From Lachnospiraceae bacterium (GTDB lineage: Bacteria > Bacillota > Clostridia > Lachnospirales > Lachnospiraceae), in assembly GCA_900771995.1 (NCBI GenBank), contig CAAGQC010000099.1:1-63693 (forward strand): a DNA stretch of 63,693 nucleotides, read 5' to 3'. This document shows, piece by piece, positions 34,347-43,671 of this stretch (position 1 is the first letter of the stretch; every line of letters begins with the position of its first letter). The position numbers were made by a program, and so were the translations under genes. The notes under the pieces are model-generated. The model was not told where the DNA came from, did not search any database, and saw only the letters and a list, made by a program, of their open reading frames with translations.

Positions 34347-35230
34347 GCCCAGTCGTAAAAAGAAAAGGGGAGAGGTTTACTTTACCGAGTAAATATCTCC
34401 TTTTTATTTTAACAATCCTGTGCACCATCATGATGCTGGTGACCTTTGGAACCAATGTATTTAACCGCCCGTTTAACAGAGTGGTGGGATATGTGATCGT
34501 TCCCTTTGAACAGGGAATCGCCAGAGCAGGGGAATGGCTGTCGAACCGTTCCGATGAACTGGTACAGATCCGGATGCTTTTGGCGGAAAACAGTGCCCTG
34601 AAGGAACAGGTGGCCTCCCTGACGGAGGAGAACACTCTGTTGCAGCAGGACAAATATGAACTGAATGAACTGAGAGGCCTGTTGGAACTGGATGAGGAAT
34701 ACGGTGACTACAACAAGATCGGTGCCCGGATCATCAGCAGAGATTCCGGCAACTGGTATTCTTCCTTTGTCATTGACAAGGGATCCAACGATGGCCTGGC
34801 CGATGATATGAATGTGATCGCCGGAGGCGGTCTGGTGGGACGCATCACGTCCGTGGGCCCGAACTGGTCCAGAGTAACGTCCATCATTTCGGATAATTCC
34901 AATGTCAGCGGTATGACACTGGCTACAGGAGACAATCTGATCGTATCCGGAGACTTACAGATGATGGCCCAGGGAGCGATCCCCTTCAGCAAGCTGGTGG
35001 ACAGTCAGGATGCCGTTGCAGAGGGAGACAAGATCGTCACTTCCGATATCAGTGACAAGTATCTTCCCAATATTCTGATCGGCTATATCAGCACGATCAA
35101 CAGGGATACCAACAACCTGACAAAGTCCGGTTACCTGACTCCCGTGGTGGATTTCGAACATCTGAGTGAAGTGCTGGTGATCACGGATAAGAAACAGCAG
35201 GTTCCGGGAGGAGGCACCGATGGAGAATAA
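34343..35230 (+). CDS. mreC: Rod-shape protein MreC
   Basis: The 295-residue protein has a short cytoplasmic tail, one membrane helix (about residues 19-40), a coiled coil (about 65-115, rich in L, E and Q) and the extracytoplasmic beta-rich MreC domain with GARIISRDSGNWYSSFVIDKG-type sequence and GGGLVGRI. It links MreB to wall synthases outside the membrane. It overlaps mreB by four bases and mreD by eleven, which indicates tight translational coupling. Confidence 0.95.
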   Translation: MSPVVKRKGERFTLPSKYLLFILTILCTIMMLVTFGTNVFNRPFNRVVGYVIVPFEQGIARAGEWLSNRSDELVQIRMLLAENSALKEQVASLTEENTLLQQDKYELNELRGLLELDEEYGDYNKIGARIISRDSGNWYSSFVIDKGSNDGLADDMNVIAGGGLVGRITSVGPNWSRVTSIISDNSNVSGMTLATGDNLIVSGDLQMMAQGAIPFSKLVDSQDAVAEGDKIVTSDISDKYLPNILIGYISTINRDTNNLTKSGYLTPVVDFEHLSEVLVITDKKQQVPGGGTDGE

Positions 35231-35759
35231 CAGCAGCTTCCTGCGGAGGATCGTTGTGGTGCTTCTGATCCTTTTGTTTTTTATTCTGCAATGCAGTGTA
35301 TTCAACGGTCTGGCGCTTGGGGGAATTATCCCCAACCTGATGATCATTCTGACCTCTTCCTTCGGTTTCATGAGAGGAGAGAAGGAGGGGCTCCTGATCG
35401 GATTTGCCTGTGGACTTCTGTGCGATATCTTTTTCGGAAGTTTTCTGGGATTTTATGCCATGGTCATGATGTACATAGGCTTTGTCAACGGAAAGTTCTG
35501 CCGGATCTTTTATCCGGAGGATATCAAGCTTCCGCTGGCGTTGATCGTGGTCAGTGATATTTCTTATGGATTGATTTGTTATATTCTGATGTTTCTTTTG
35601 AGAGGGCGTTTTCATTTCCCGTATTATTTTACAAGTGTGATCCTGCCGGAGGCACTTTACACCATCGTTGTTACGATTATTTTGTATCCTCTGATCCTGA
35701 AGATCAATCAGAAGCTGGAGGAGAAGGAAAAAAGGAGCGCACAGAAATTTGTTTCGTGA
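35220..35759 (+). CDS. mreD: Rod-shape protein MreD
   Basis: The 179-residue protein is almost entirely hydrophobic with about five or six helices and a short charged C-terminus (KINQKLEEKEKRSAQKF). MreD has weak sequence conservation, so the call leans on size, topology and its place between mreC and the PBP2 gene. A helix with NLMIILTSSFGFMRGEKEG and the CGLLCDIFFGSFLG segment are typical. Its end overlaps the PBP2 start by eleven bases. Confidence 0.9.
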   Translation: MENNSSFLRRIVVVLLILLFFILQCSVFNGLALGGIIPNLMIILTSSFGFMRGEKEGLLIGFACGLLCDIFFGSFLGFYAMVMMYIGFVNGKFCRIFYPEDIKLPLALIVVSDISYGLICYILMFLLRGRFHFPYYFTSVILPEALYTIVVTIILYPLILKINQKLEEKEKRSAQKFVS

Positions 35760-38634
35760 AATTAGAGATCACATTATAAATATTGTGACCAGCAGACTGA
35801 CAGTACTGATGATACTGTTTGCCTTTTTTGCCGGTGTTCTGCTTTATCGCTGTTTCCATCTGCAGATCGTAAACGGAGAAGAATATCTGAATGATTTTAT
35901 TCTTCAGATCGAGAAGACCAGGGATATCTCCAGTACCAGAGGACGGATTCTGGACAGAAACGGTAATGTGCTGGCGGAAAACGAACTGGCTTATTCCGTA
36001 AAGATCGAGGATGTATTTGAATCCAGCCGGAATAAAAATGCAAAGGTCAATGATGTTGTCTACCGTCTGATCAAGCTGATCGAGAAAAACGGGGACAGCG
36101 TGATCACGGATTTTAAGATCGTGATCGATGAAGATGGTGATTATGCTTATTCTGTGGAGGGTACGTCATTACTTCGTTTTCAGGCAGACGTACTTGGTTA
36201 CAGGACCATAGACGAGCTCAGTGAAGAAGAAAAGGCCATGACAGCTCAGGAACTGATAGAGTACTTAAGCCGTGCAAAGGGCTTTGCCATCGGGCAGTAC
36301 GAAGACCCTGAGGACAGCAAGACTCCGTTTGTGCCGGGAAAGGGCTACACGAAAGAGGAATGGCTACAGATGGTGACCATCCGCTATGCCATGAATCTGA
36401 CCTCCTTCCGGAAATATGTGGGGACTACCGTGGCCACCAATGTCAGTGCGGAAACTGTGGCGGTGATCATGGAGAATTCCGACCAGCTGGACGGTGTGTC
36501 CATCGTGGAGGATACGGTGCGTCACTACATAGACAGCAAATATTTTGCCCATGTGCTGGGGTACACCGGCAAGATCTCTTCCGATGAACTGACGGAATTA
36601 AATGAGCAGGTGGTGGCAGAAGGCGGCCTGGAGGACACCTATACCATCAATGATGTGGTAGGCAAGAGCGGCATCGAAGCCTATATGGAGACTACGCTGC
36701 AGGGTACCAAGGGCAGTGAAAAAGTGGTGGTGGATAATACCGGTAAGGTGATCACCATTTTGGAGCGTAAGGAAGCACAGCCGGGAGCCGATGTCTACCT
36801 GACCATCGACAAGGATCTTACGGAGGCGGTCTATAACATCGTCGAACAGAAACTGGCCGGTCTGGTGGCCAGCAAGATCATTAATGCCAAGGAATTCAAT
36901 CTGCCGGAGAATGCCAAGAGTTCCTCCATTAAGATTCCAATCTATGACGTGTATTTTGCCATGATCAACAATAATATCCTGGACAGAAAACATTTTGAAG
37001 CGGAGGATGCGGGAGAGACGGAACAGGCAGTCTATGCCGCTTATCTGGAATACAAGCAGGGTGTTTACGACAGACTGACCTACGAACTCACAGAAGGGTC
37101 AACTCCCTACAACAAGCTTTCCAAAGAATATCAGGTCTACCAGAGCAATATCGTAAGCCTTCTTCGGGAAGAAGGCGTGATCATGAAGGAACTGGTGGAT
37201 GATAACGATGCCACACAGACGGCCTGGGCGAAAGAGGAAGTCATTTCCTTAAAGGAGTATCTCCAGTATTGTATCGCCATGAACTGGATCGATGTGAGCA
37301 AGCTGGATCTGAATGACAAATATTCGGATTCCGCGGAAGTCTATGATAAACTGCTGGACTATACCATCAGCGCCATCGAGCATACCACCGAGTTCCAGAA
37401 ACGTTTTTATAAATACATGCTCTTAAATGACAAGATCACCGGAAAACAGATCTGTATGCTTCTGTGTGAACAGCAGGTGGTGGACATCCCGGCGGAGGAT
37501 GAAGAAGGGCTGTACTCCGGAAAACTGTCGGCATATCAGTTCATGATGAACCGGATCAATAATCTGGAGATCACACCGGCCCAGCTGGCGTTAGATCCCT
37601 GTAATGCTTCTGTGGTCATTACGGATGTCAATACGGGAGATGTGCTGGCTATGGTGTCTTACCCCGGGTATGACAATAATAAGATGGCGAACACTGTGGA
37701 TGCGGAGTATTATGCGCAGCTGAATGCCGACAAGTCCAGCCCCCAGTTAAATTTCGCCACCCAGTATAAGGCGGCACCCGGATCCACCTTCAAGATCGTA
37801 TCCGCCACGGCAGGACTTTTGGAGAACGTGATCAATTTACAGACCAGAGTAAACTGTGTCGGTACTTTTACGGAGATCACACCGTCCCCGAGATGCTGGA
37901 GGATCTCCGGACACGGTTATGAAAATGTGACATCCGCCATCAAGGATTCCTGTAACTATTTCTTCTACAATGTGGGTTACCAGCTGGCTACGAGAAGCGG
38001 AAGCTACAACGAAGAGGCAGGCCTGGACACTTTGAGCAAATATGCGGATCTGTACGGACTGACGGACAAATCGGGTGTGGAGATCGGTGAGTATGCACCG
38101 GACGTATCCACCAAGGACCCGGTACGTTCCGCCATCGGACAGGGCAGCAACAGCTACACCACCGTGGGACTGGCCAGATATGTTACGACCATTGCCAACA
38201 GCGGCACCTGTTATAATCTGACATTGCTTGACAAGACTACGGATTCCCAGGGAAATCTGTTAAAGGAGTATCATGCGGAGGTGAGAAATCAGATCGATCT
38301 GCCGCAGGAATACTGGGATGCGTTCCATCTGGGAATGCGGCAGGTAGTGGAAAATAAAAAGTATTTTAACGATCTGGCGGTAAATGCGGCCGGCAAGACC
38401 GGTACGGCGGAGCAGACAGCTTCCCGTCCCAACCATGCACTGTTTATCTGCTATGCACCCTATGAGAACCCGGAGATCGCCATTGCCACGAGAATCCCTT
38501 TCGGATATTCCTCGGATTATGCGGCACAGTTTACCAGAGATATTATCAAATATTATTACGGACTGGCAGAGGAAGACGATCTGATCACAGGTACGGCGGA
38601 TGCTCTGGATAATGCCGTTTCCAACGAAATGTAA
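35749..38634 (+). CDS. mrdA: Penicillin-binding protein 2 (class B transpeptidase) with large insertion
   Basis: The 961-residue transpeptidase crosslinks peptidoglycan in the elongation machine. A membrane helix (about 17-37) and pedestal domain lead to the catalytic domain with Ser679 in STFK, SCN at 734-736 and KTG from Lys883. Between LTIDKDLTEA (about 351) and ASVVITDVNTGDVLAMVSYP (about 620) lie some 240 residues that ordinary PBP2 proteins lack; they look helical and charged. The start is TTG at 35749 after AAGGAG (35732-35737). It follows mreD with an overlap. Confidence 0.95.
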   Translation: MFREIRDHIINIVTSRLTVLMILFAFFAGVLLYRCFHLQIVNGEEYLNDFILQIEKTRDISSTRGRILDRNGNVLAENELAYSVKIEDVFESSRNKNAKVNDVVYRLIKLIEKNGDSVITDFKIVIDEDGDYAYSVEGTSLLRFQADVLGYRTIDELSEEEKAMTAQELIEYLSRAKGFAIGQYEDPEDSKTPFVPGKGYTKEEWLQMVTIRYAMNLTSFRKYVGTTVATNVSAETVAVIMENSDQLDGVSIVEDTVRHYIDSKYFAHVLGYTGKISSDELTELNEQVVAEGGLEDTYTINDVVGKSGIEAYMETTLQGTKGSEKVVVDNTGKVITILERKEAQPGADVYLTIDKDLTEAVYNIVEQKLAGLVASKIINAKEFNLPENAKSSSIKIPIYDVYFAMINNNILDRKHFEAEDAGETEQAVYAAYLEYKQGVYDRLTYELTEGSTPYNKLSKEYQVYQSNIVSLLREEGVIMKELVDDNDATQTAWAKEEVISLKEYLQYCIAMNWIDVSKLDLNDKYSDSAEVYDKLLDYTISAIEHTTEFQKRFYKYMLLNDKITGKQICMLLCEQQVVDIPAEDEEGLYSGKLSAYQFMMNRINNLEITPAQLALDPCNASVVITDVNTGDVLAMVSYPGYDNNKMANTVDAEYYAQLNADKSSPQLNFATQYKAAPGSTFKIVSATAGLLENVINLQTRVNCVGTFTEITPSPRCWRISGHGYENVTSAIKDSCNYFFYNVGYQLATRSGSYNEEAGLDTLSKYADLYGLTDKSGVEIGEYAPDVSTKDPVRSAIGQGSNSYTTVGLARYVTTIANSGTCYNLTLLDKTTDSQGNLLKEYHAEVRNQIDLPQEYWDAFHLGMRQVVENKKYFNDLAVNAAGKTGTAEQTASRPNHALFICYAPYENPEIAIATRIPFGYSSDYAAQFTRDIIKYYYGLAEEDDLITGTADALDNAVSNEM

Positions 38635-38685
38635 CGATCTGAATGCAGTACTGAGGATCAAAAAATAAAAGACAGGTATAAGAAA

Positions 38686-39357
38686 ATGAAAGATGCAGTA
38701 TTGATCAAAAGTTTTCCCAACGGGATCACACTCCTGATGCGGGAGGATGCTTCTCTGGAGGAGATATTACAGGAGCTTGCAGTGAAATTCACGGAGGCCA
38801 GGAATTTTTTCGGAACGTCCACCATGGCATTGTCCATGGAGGGCCGGGAGGTTACCGAGGTGGAAGAAATCCGCATTCTGGATACCATCCGGGAAAACAG
38901 TAATGTGAGAATTGCCTGTATCGTTGGGCATGATGAGGCTACGAATAAGAATTTCATCAAGGCCCTGCAGCATATGGAAAAGAAGTTATCCGGCGGGGAC
39001 GAGGGACAGTTCTATAAGGGAACCCTCAAGAACCGGGAGGTCATAGAAACCGAGAACAGTATTGTGGTCCTGGGGGATGTCTACCCGGGAAGTGCGGTGA
39101 TCTCTGCGGGCAATATCATTATTCTGGGAGGACTGTACGGAGAGGCCTATGCAGGCGGATCCGGCAGAGAGGATTGTTATGTGGTAGCGCTTGAAATGGA
39201 GCCGGAAAGATTAAAAATCGGCGATTTCAAATATAAAACCAATGCGAAACAGTCGAAATGGGGAATACGCCCCAAAGTACAACCGAAAATTGCACACCTG
39301 AAGAATGGGAAGATCGTATTTGATCCCCTTACGAAAGAATTACTGGGGACTTTCTAA
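38686..39357 (+). CDS. minC: Septum-site inhibitor MinC
   Basis: The 223-residue protein has an N-terminal FtsZ-inhibiting domain and a C-terminal beta-helical domain with VVLGDVYPGSAVISAGNIIILGGLYGEAYAG-type turns (about residues 125-160), which dimerises and binds MinD. It blocks Z-ring assembly away from midcell. AAAGACAGG precedes the ATG. It begins 51 bases after the PBP2 gene; no terminator is visible between, so the elongation and Min genes may share transcription. Confidence 0.94.
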   Translation: MKDAVLIKSFPNGITLLMREDASLEEILQELAVKFTEARNFFGTSTMALSMEGREVTEVEEIRILDTIRENSNVRIACIVGHDEATNKNFIKALQHMEKKLSGGDEGQFYKGTLKNREVIETENSIVVLGDVYPGSAVISAGNIIILGGLYGEAYAGGSGREDCYVVALEMEPERLKIGDFKYKTNAKQSKWGIRPKVQPKIAHLKNGKIVFDPLTKELLGTF

Positions 39358-39399
39358 AAGGATCCAGGGGACGACAAAATCAAACAGGAGGAATCCAAA

Positions 39400-40221
39400 A
39401 TGGAACAAAACGTTTCCGCGGAGAAGAAAAGCTCCGAAGTCATTGTCGTCACTTCAGGAAAAGGCGGGGTAGGGAAGACCACTACCTCTGCAAATGTGGG
39501 AACAGGTCTTGCAAAAGCGGGCAGCAAAGTCTGCCTGATCGATACGGACATCGGACTGCGTAACCTTGATGTGGTCATGGGGCTGGAGAACCGTATCGTG
39601 TACAATCTGGTAGATGTGGTCGAGGGAAACTGCAGGATCAAACAGGCACTGATCCGGGACAAGAGACATCCGGGGCTGTACCTGATGCCGTCGGCACAGA
39701 CCAGAGATAAATCGGCGGTCACACCGGGCCAGATGGTAAAGGTGATCGACCATTTGAGGGAACAGTTTGATTACATCATTCTGGACTGCCCGGCGGGAAT
39801 CGAACAGGGCTTCCAGAATGCCATTGCGGGGGCTGACAGAGCCCTGGTGGTAACCACACCGGAAGTCTCGGCCATCAGAGATGCGGACCGCATTATCGGT
39901 CTGTTAGAGGCCAACGGCTTCAAACAGATGGATCTGATCATCAACAGACTGCGCATGGATATGGTAAAGCGCGGAGATATGATGTCTGCGGATGATGTGG
40001 TGGACATTCTGGCGGTGCCCCTCATCGGAATCGTTCCGGATGATGAGAATGTCGTCATTGCCACCAATCAGGGAGAACCGTTGGTCGGAAGCGATACACC
40101 GGCCGGCAGGGCTTACCGTAACGTGGTGGATCGAGTGCTTGGAAAAGAAATTCCGTTCCTGGATTTCGAAAAGGGAGTCTCTTTCTGGACAAAAGTAACC
40201 GGTATTTTTCGAAAAGCATAG
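39400..40221 (+). CDS. minD: Septum-site determining ATPase MinD
   Basis: The 273-residue ParA-like ATPase has the deviant Walker A GKGGVGKTT (about residues 21-29), DTDIGLRNLDVVMG, and the switch region LDCPAGIEQGF. An amphipathic C-terminal tail (FWTKVTGIFRKA) would bind the membrane. The N-terminus carries an extra ten or so residues (EQNVSAEKKSS) before the first strand. AGGAGG lies upstream. It recruits MinC and is released by MinE. Confidence 0.97.
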   Translation: MEQNVSAEKKSSEVIVVTSGKGGVGKTTTSANVGTGLAKAGSKVCLIDTDIGLRNLDVVMGLENRIVYNLVDVVEGNCRIKQALIRDKRHPGLYLMPSAQTRDKSAVTPGQMVKVIDHLREQFDYIILDCPAGIEQGFQNAIAGADRALVVTTPEVSAIRDADRIIGLLEANGFKQMDLIINRLRMDMVKRGDMMSADDVVDILAVPLIGIVPDDENVVIATNQGEPLVGSDTPAGRAYRNVVDRVLGKEIPFLDFEKGVSFWTKVTGIFRKA

Positions 40222-40233
40222 GAAGGGGACGGG

Positions 40234-40515
40234 ATGAATATGAAGCATTTTTTCCGCAGGAAAAGTTCCTGCCAGGTGGCAAAAGACCGTCTGAAGATCC
40301 TACTGATATCGGACCGGGTGAACTGCTCCCCGGAGATGATGGAACTGATCAAGGCAGACATTACAAAAGTGATCTCAAAATACATGCGGATCGATACCGA
40401 CCATATGGAGATCGAGATACAGGCAAAGGGCAGCAAGGGCGGAAGGAACAAAAGTCCCAGCCTCATTGCCAATATTCCCATTATTGATCTGCAGAAGACT
40501 GCGAAAATGCCATAA
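40234..40515 (+). CDS. minE: Cell-division topological factor MinE
   Basis: The 93-residue protein has the anti-MinCD region near the start (SSCQVAKDRLKILLISDRVN) and the dimerising beta domain with KYMRIDTDHMEIEIQ. It stimulates MinD ATPase and drives its oscillation. Presence of MinE beside MinCD shows an oscillating Min system rather than the DivIVA-only type of Bacillus. AAGGGGACGGG precedes the ATG; a second in-frame ATG two codons later is equally placed. Confidence 0.94.
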   Translation: MNMKHFFRRKSSCQVAKDRLKILLISDRVNCSPEMMELIKADITKVISKYMRIDTDHMEIEIQAKGSKGGRNKSPSLIANIPIIDLQKTAKMP

Positions 40516-40545
40516 GGAGCATAAGGAAACAGAAAGGCCAAACAG

Positions 40546-41652
40546 ATGTTTAAGAATTACAGATTACGGGATTATGACTTTAAACTGATCATACTGATAC
40601 TGGCATTGTCGATCATCGGCATCATAACCATCGGCAGCGCGGAGCCTGCCCAGCAGAACAAACAGATGGCGGGCGTGGTGGCTGGTTTTGTAATCATGAT
40701 TGCACTTTCTTTTTTTAATTATTCCGTAATTCTGAAGCTCTACTGGCTGATGTACATAGGCAATCTGGTACTGTTGGGGCTGGTAATCCTAATGGGCGAA
40801 GAAGGCAACGGAGCCCAGCGTTGGCTGAAGATCGGCGGACTGCAATTCCAACCTTCGGAACTTGCAAAAATTTTATTGATTTTATTCTTTGCACAGTTTA
40901 TTATGAAATATAAGGAAAAGCTGAATACTTTCCCTGTGATCGCTTCGATTGCGGTACTTATGGGTGTTCCCTGGGTCATGGTAAAGGAACAGCCGGCGCT
41001 GTCTACCAGCCTTGTGCTGATCTTTATTTTCTGTGTGATCCTGTACACCGGAGGCATCAGTTACAAACTGATCTTCGGAGCACTGGCGGTAGCTATTCCG
41101 GCAGTGGTCATACTGGTATCTCTGGCAATGCAGCCGGACAGTACCATACTGGAAACCTATCAGAAGAACCGTATTCTTGCCTTCGTCAATCCGGAGGAAT
41201 ATTCCACGGATCTGGCGTACCAGCAGTTGAACTCCGTCATGGCCATAGGCTCCGGAGAACTGGATGGGAAGGGCTATAAAAATAACGAGATCACATCAGT
41301 AAAGAACGGCAATTTCCTGTCCGAGGCGGAAACCGATTTCATATTCGCTGTCATCGGTGAAGAGTTCGGCTTTAAGGGAAGTATAGTAGTAATTTTACTG
41401 CTGATGTTTACAGCAATGGAGTGCGTCTCCATCGCCGGAAAGGCGAAAGATATTGCGGGGACGATCATAGCGGCGTCAATGGGGGGACTGATCGCTTTCC
41501 AGAGTTTTGTAAATGTCGGAGTGGCTACCTTTATTTTACCGAATACAGGACTTCCGCTGCCTTTTGTAAGCTATGGACTGACCTCACTGATGAGTCTGTA
41601 TATCGGAATGGGTGTGGTACTGAATGTACGTTTACAGGCAAAGAGAAGTTAG
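40546..41652 (+). CDS. rodA: RodA/FtsW/SpoVE-family glycosyltransferase
   Basis: The 368-residue SEDS protein has about ten membrane helices and polymerises glycan strands from lipid II. Typical segments are GAQRWLKIGGLQFQPSELAKI near residue 84, FLSEAETDFIFAVIGEEFG near 262 and the final NTGLPLPFVSYGLTSLMS. Its short size, place after minE and nearness to PBP2 suggest RodA of the elongation machine rather than FtsW. AAGGAGC lies upstream of the start. Confidence 0.93.
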   Translation: MFKNYRLRDYDFKLIILILALSIIGIITIGSAEPAQQNKQMAGVVAGFVIMIALSFFNYSVILKLYWLMYIGNLVLLGLVILMGEEGNGAQRWLKIGGLQFQPSELAKILLILFFAQFIMKYKEKLNTFPVIASIAVLMGVPWVMVKEQPALSTSLVLIFIFCVILYTGGISYKLIFGALAVAIPAVVILVSLAMQPDSTILETYQKNRILAFVNPEEYSTDLAYQQLNSVMAIGSGELDGKGYKNNEITSVKNGNFLSEAETDFIFAVIGEEFGFKGSIVVILLLMFTAMECVSIAGKAKDIAGTIIAASMGGLIAFQSFVNVGVATFILPNTGLPLPFVSYGLTSLMSLYIGMGVVLNVRLQAKRS

Positions 41653-41705
41653 AAAAAGCTGTACAAAAGAAAGTATACATTACACAGAGAAGGGGTATGG
41701 ACGAT

Positions 41706-42101
41706 ATGAACATTGCACTGATCGCACATGATGCCAAGAAGAAACTGATGCAGAATTTCTGCATCGCATATCGCGGAATTTTAAGTAAGAACGAATTATA
41801 TGCCACAGGAACCACCGGCAGACTGATCGAAGAGGTCACCAACCTGAACATTCATAAATACCTTGCGGGACATCTGGGAGGCGAACAGCAGATCGGAGCC
41901 CAAATCGAACACAACGAGATCGACCTGGTGATCTTCCTGCGTGATCCACTGGCACCCAAGGCACACGAGCCGGACGTAAGTAATGTCATGCGCCTGTGCG
42001 ATATGCATAATATTCCGCTGGCAACGAATCTGGCCAGTGCGGAACTGTTGATCAAGTCCTTAGACAGAGGAGATTTAGAGTGGCGTGAAATGTACAAATA
42101 G
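41706..42101 (+). CDS. mgsA: Methylglyoxal synthase
   Basis: The 131-residue enzyme converts dihydroxyacetone phosphate to methylglyoxal and phosphate, a bypass of lower glycolysis under phosphate limitation. Motifs include ALIAHDAKKKLM at the start, TGTTGRLIEE, and the catalytic region FLRDPLAPKAHEPDV. Of two nearby ATG codons, 41706 is better spaced from GAGAAGGGG (41687-41695) than 41697. The end overlaps the D,D-carboxypeptidase gene by 17 bases. Confidence 0.96.
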   Translation: MNIALIAHDAKKKLMQNFCIAYRGILSKNELYATGTTGRLIEEVTNLNIHKYLAGHLGGEQQIGAQIEHNEIDLVIFLRDPLAPKAHEPDVSNVMRLCDMHNIPLATNLASAELLIKSLDRGDLEWREMYK

Positions 42102-43074
42102 AGTTCACAGAATCGGCTCCTGCATTTGCATGATTCTCTGCGCCGCACTGCTTACCGGGTGCGGCAATGTGGCCTATACCTTTCCCTATGATGTGAATTC
42201 CAATGTCAGCAGTTTCAATGTGCTGGCAGGAACCGGAGCAGGGAAAGCGGATCCTTTTGCAACTAATCTGTGTGTGGTGACGGGGGATGAAACGGGAGAC
42301 GGCAGCGTAGATATGTCCCAGGCTTCGGCCGCTGTTTTGTTCGATGTCAACAATAAAAAAGTATTATATTCCAAAAACGCATATGAAAGATTATATCCGG
42401 CCAGTCTGACCAAGGTAATGACGGCACTGGTGGCATTGCAGAATGCTTCGCCGGATACGGTACTGACGGCAACGGACAGTGTGAAGATCACGGAATCCGG
42501 GGCGCAGTTGTGCGGCCTGAAGTCCGGAGATACCATGACGCTGGACCAGGCCTTACATATTCTGTTAATGTATTCCGCCAATGATGCGGCCATGCTGATC
42601 GCGGAGAATATCGGAGGCAGTGTGGATCATTTTGTGGAGATGATGAATGAGGAAGCAGTACGGCTGGGAGCTACGAATACCAGTTTTGCCAATCCCCATG
42701 GGCTGTCGGATGACAACCATTATACCACGGCCTATGATCTGTATCTGATCTTCAACGAAGCCATCAAATACGATTCCTTCAACGAGATCATTCATATGAC
42801 CAGCTATCAGACCACATATTACGATAAAAACGGCAATGCCAGGGAACTTACGGTGAACAACACGAACCGTTTCCTGCGGGGAGATTTCCAGGCACCGGAG
42901 AACATTACGGTCATCGGAGGTAAGACCGGCACTACCAATGCGGCCGGACACTGTCTGATCCTGTTGTCCAGAGACATAAACGGAGCACCTTATATCTCGG
43001 TGATCCTGAATTCTTCCGCCAGTGATGTCCTGTATCCGGAGATGGTACAACTCCTGGAGCAAATCAATAAATAA
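42085..43074 (+). CDS. Lipoprotein D-alanyl-D-alanine carboxypeptidase
   Basis: The 329-residue S11-family enzyme trims the terminal D-Ala of wall stem peptides. Catalytic motifs are Ser107 in SLTK, SAN at 164-166 and KTG from Lys280. The N-terminus has a signal peptide ending in the lipobox LLTGC, so the protein should be lipid-anchored. It lacks the C-terminal beta domain and amphipathic helix of PBP5-type enzymes. The start is GTG at 42085, after GAGGAG at 42068-42073, overlapping mgsA. Confidence 0.9.
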   Translation: MKCTNRVHRIGSCICMILCAALLTGCGNVAYTFPYDVNSNVSSFNVLAGTGAGKADPFATNLCVVTGDETGDGSVDMSQASAAVLFDVNNKKVLYSKNAYERLYPASLTKVMTALVALQNASPDTVLTATDSVKITESGAQLCGLKSGDTMTLDQALHILLMYSANDAAMLIAENIGGSVDHFVEMMNEEAVRLGATNTSFANPHGLSDDNHYTTAYDLYLIFNEAIKYDSFNEIIHMTSYQTTYYDKNGNARELTVNNTNRFLRGDFQAPENITVIGGKTGTTNAAGHCLILLSRDINGAPYISVILNSSASDVLYPEMVQLLEQINK

Positions 43075-43077
43075 CTG

Positions 43078-43106
43078 TTGTTTTTTGAGGGTATATCAAC
43101 TATAAT
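43078..43106 (+). promoter_or_regulatory. Promoter before the P-loop protein gene
   Basis: TTGTTT at 43078-43083 and TATAAT at 43101-43106 are 17 bases apart. The leader to the ATG at 43163 is about 50 bases. Confidence 0.5.
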
Positions 43107-43162
43107 AAAGTAAATAGGTTGCGTGAAGTTCCTATAAATTTTACGACAGGAGGGTTACACCA

Positions 43163-43582
43163 ATGGTTCAGTTGATTGTAGGCAAAAAGGGTAAGGGCAA
43201 GACAAAACAGCTGTTGGACAAAGTAAACAGCGAAGTAAAGGATATTTCAGGAAGTATCGTATATCTGGACAAAAGTACGAAACATATGTATGAACTGAAC
43301 AACAAGGTGCGTCTGATCGACGTTTCCCGTTACATGATCGAGAACGAGAGCGAATTTCTGGGGTTCGTGAGCGGTATCATTTCTCAGGATCATGATCTGG
43401 AGCAGATGTATTTTGACAGCTTTTTGAAGATCGCTGCTCTGGAAGGCAAGGATATTTCCGCAGTGGTGGAGAAACTGGACAGAATGAGTGATTTCTTCCA
43501 GGTAGATTTTATCCTCAGCGTATCCATGGATGAAGCGGAATTACCGGAGTCCGTAAAGGATAAGATCCTTGTATCTTTGTAA
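43163..43582 (+). CDS. Small P-loop ATP-binding-like protein
   Basis: The 139-residue protein begins MVQLIVGKKGKGKTKQLLDK, with a P-loop-like GKKGKGKT at residues 7-14. No clear Walker B or partner domain follows; the rest is helical and acidic. AGGAGGG sets the start and it has its own promoter. Similar clostridial proteins carry varied automatic names with no experimental support. It may be a truncated P-loop ATPase; function unknown. Confidence 0.75.
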   Translation: MVQLIVGKKGKGKTKQLLDKVNSEVKDISGSIVYLDKSTKHMYELNNKVRLIDVSRYMIENESEFLGFVSGIISQDHDLEQMYFDSFLKIAALEGKDISAVVEKLDRMSDFFQVDFILSVSMDEAELPESVKDKILVSL

Positions 43583-43609
43583 GAAGAACGAATTATAATT
43601 TTCACGTAT

Positions 43610-43640
43610 GAGAAGCCTCGGATGCCAACCGGGGCTTCTC
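43610..43640 (+). repeat. 12-bp hairpin without T-run
   Basis: GAGAAGCCTCGG (43610-43621) pairs with CCGGGGCTTCTC (43629-43640), one T-G pair, loop of seven bases. No T-run follows, so it may be an RNA-processing or stabilising stem rather than a full terminator. Confidence 0.5.
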
Positions 43641-43671
43641 AAATGTAAGGGTGAGGAAAGGAGGTTTTCCC

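Noticed and set aside
41421..41705. Longer reading frame before mgsA
   Set aside because: It lies inside rodA and adds about 95 residues not found in methylglyoxal synthases.
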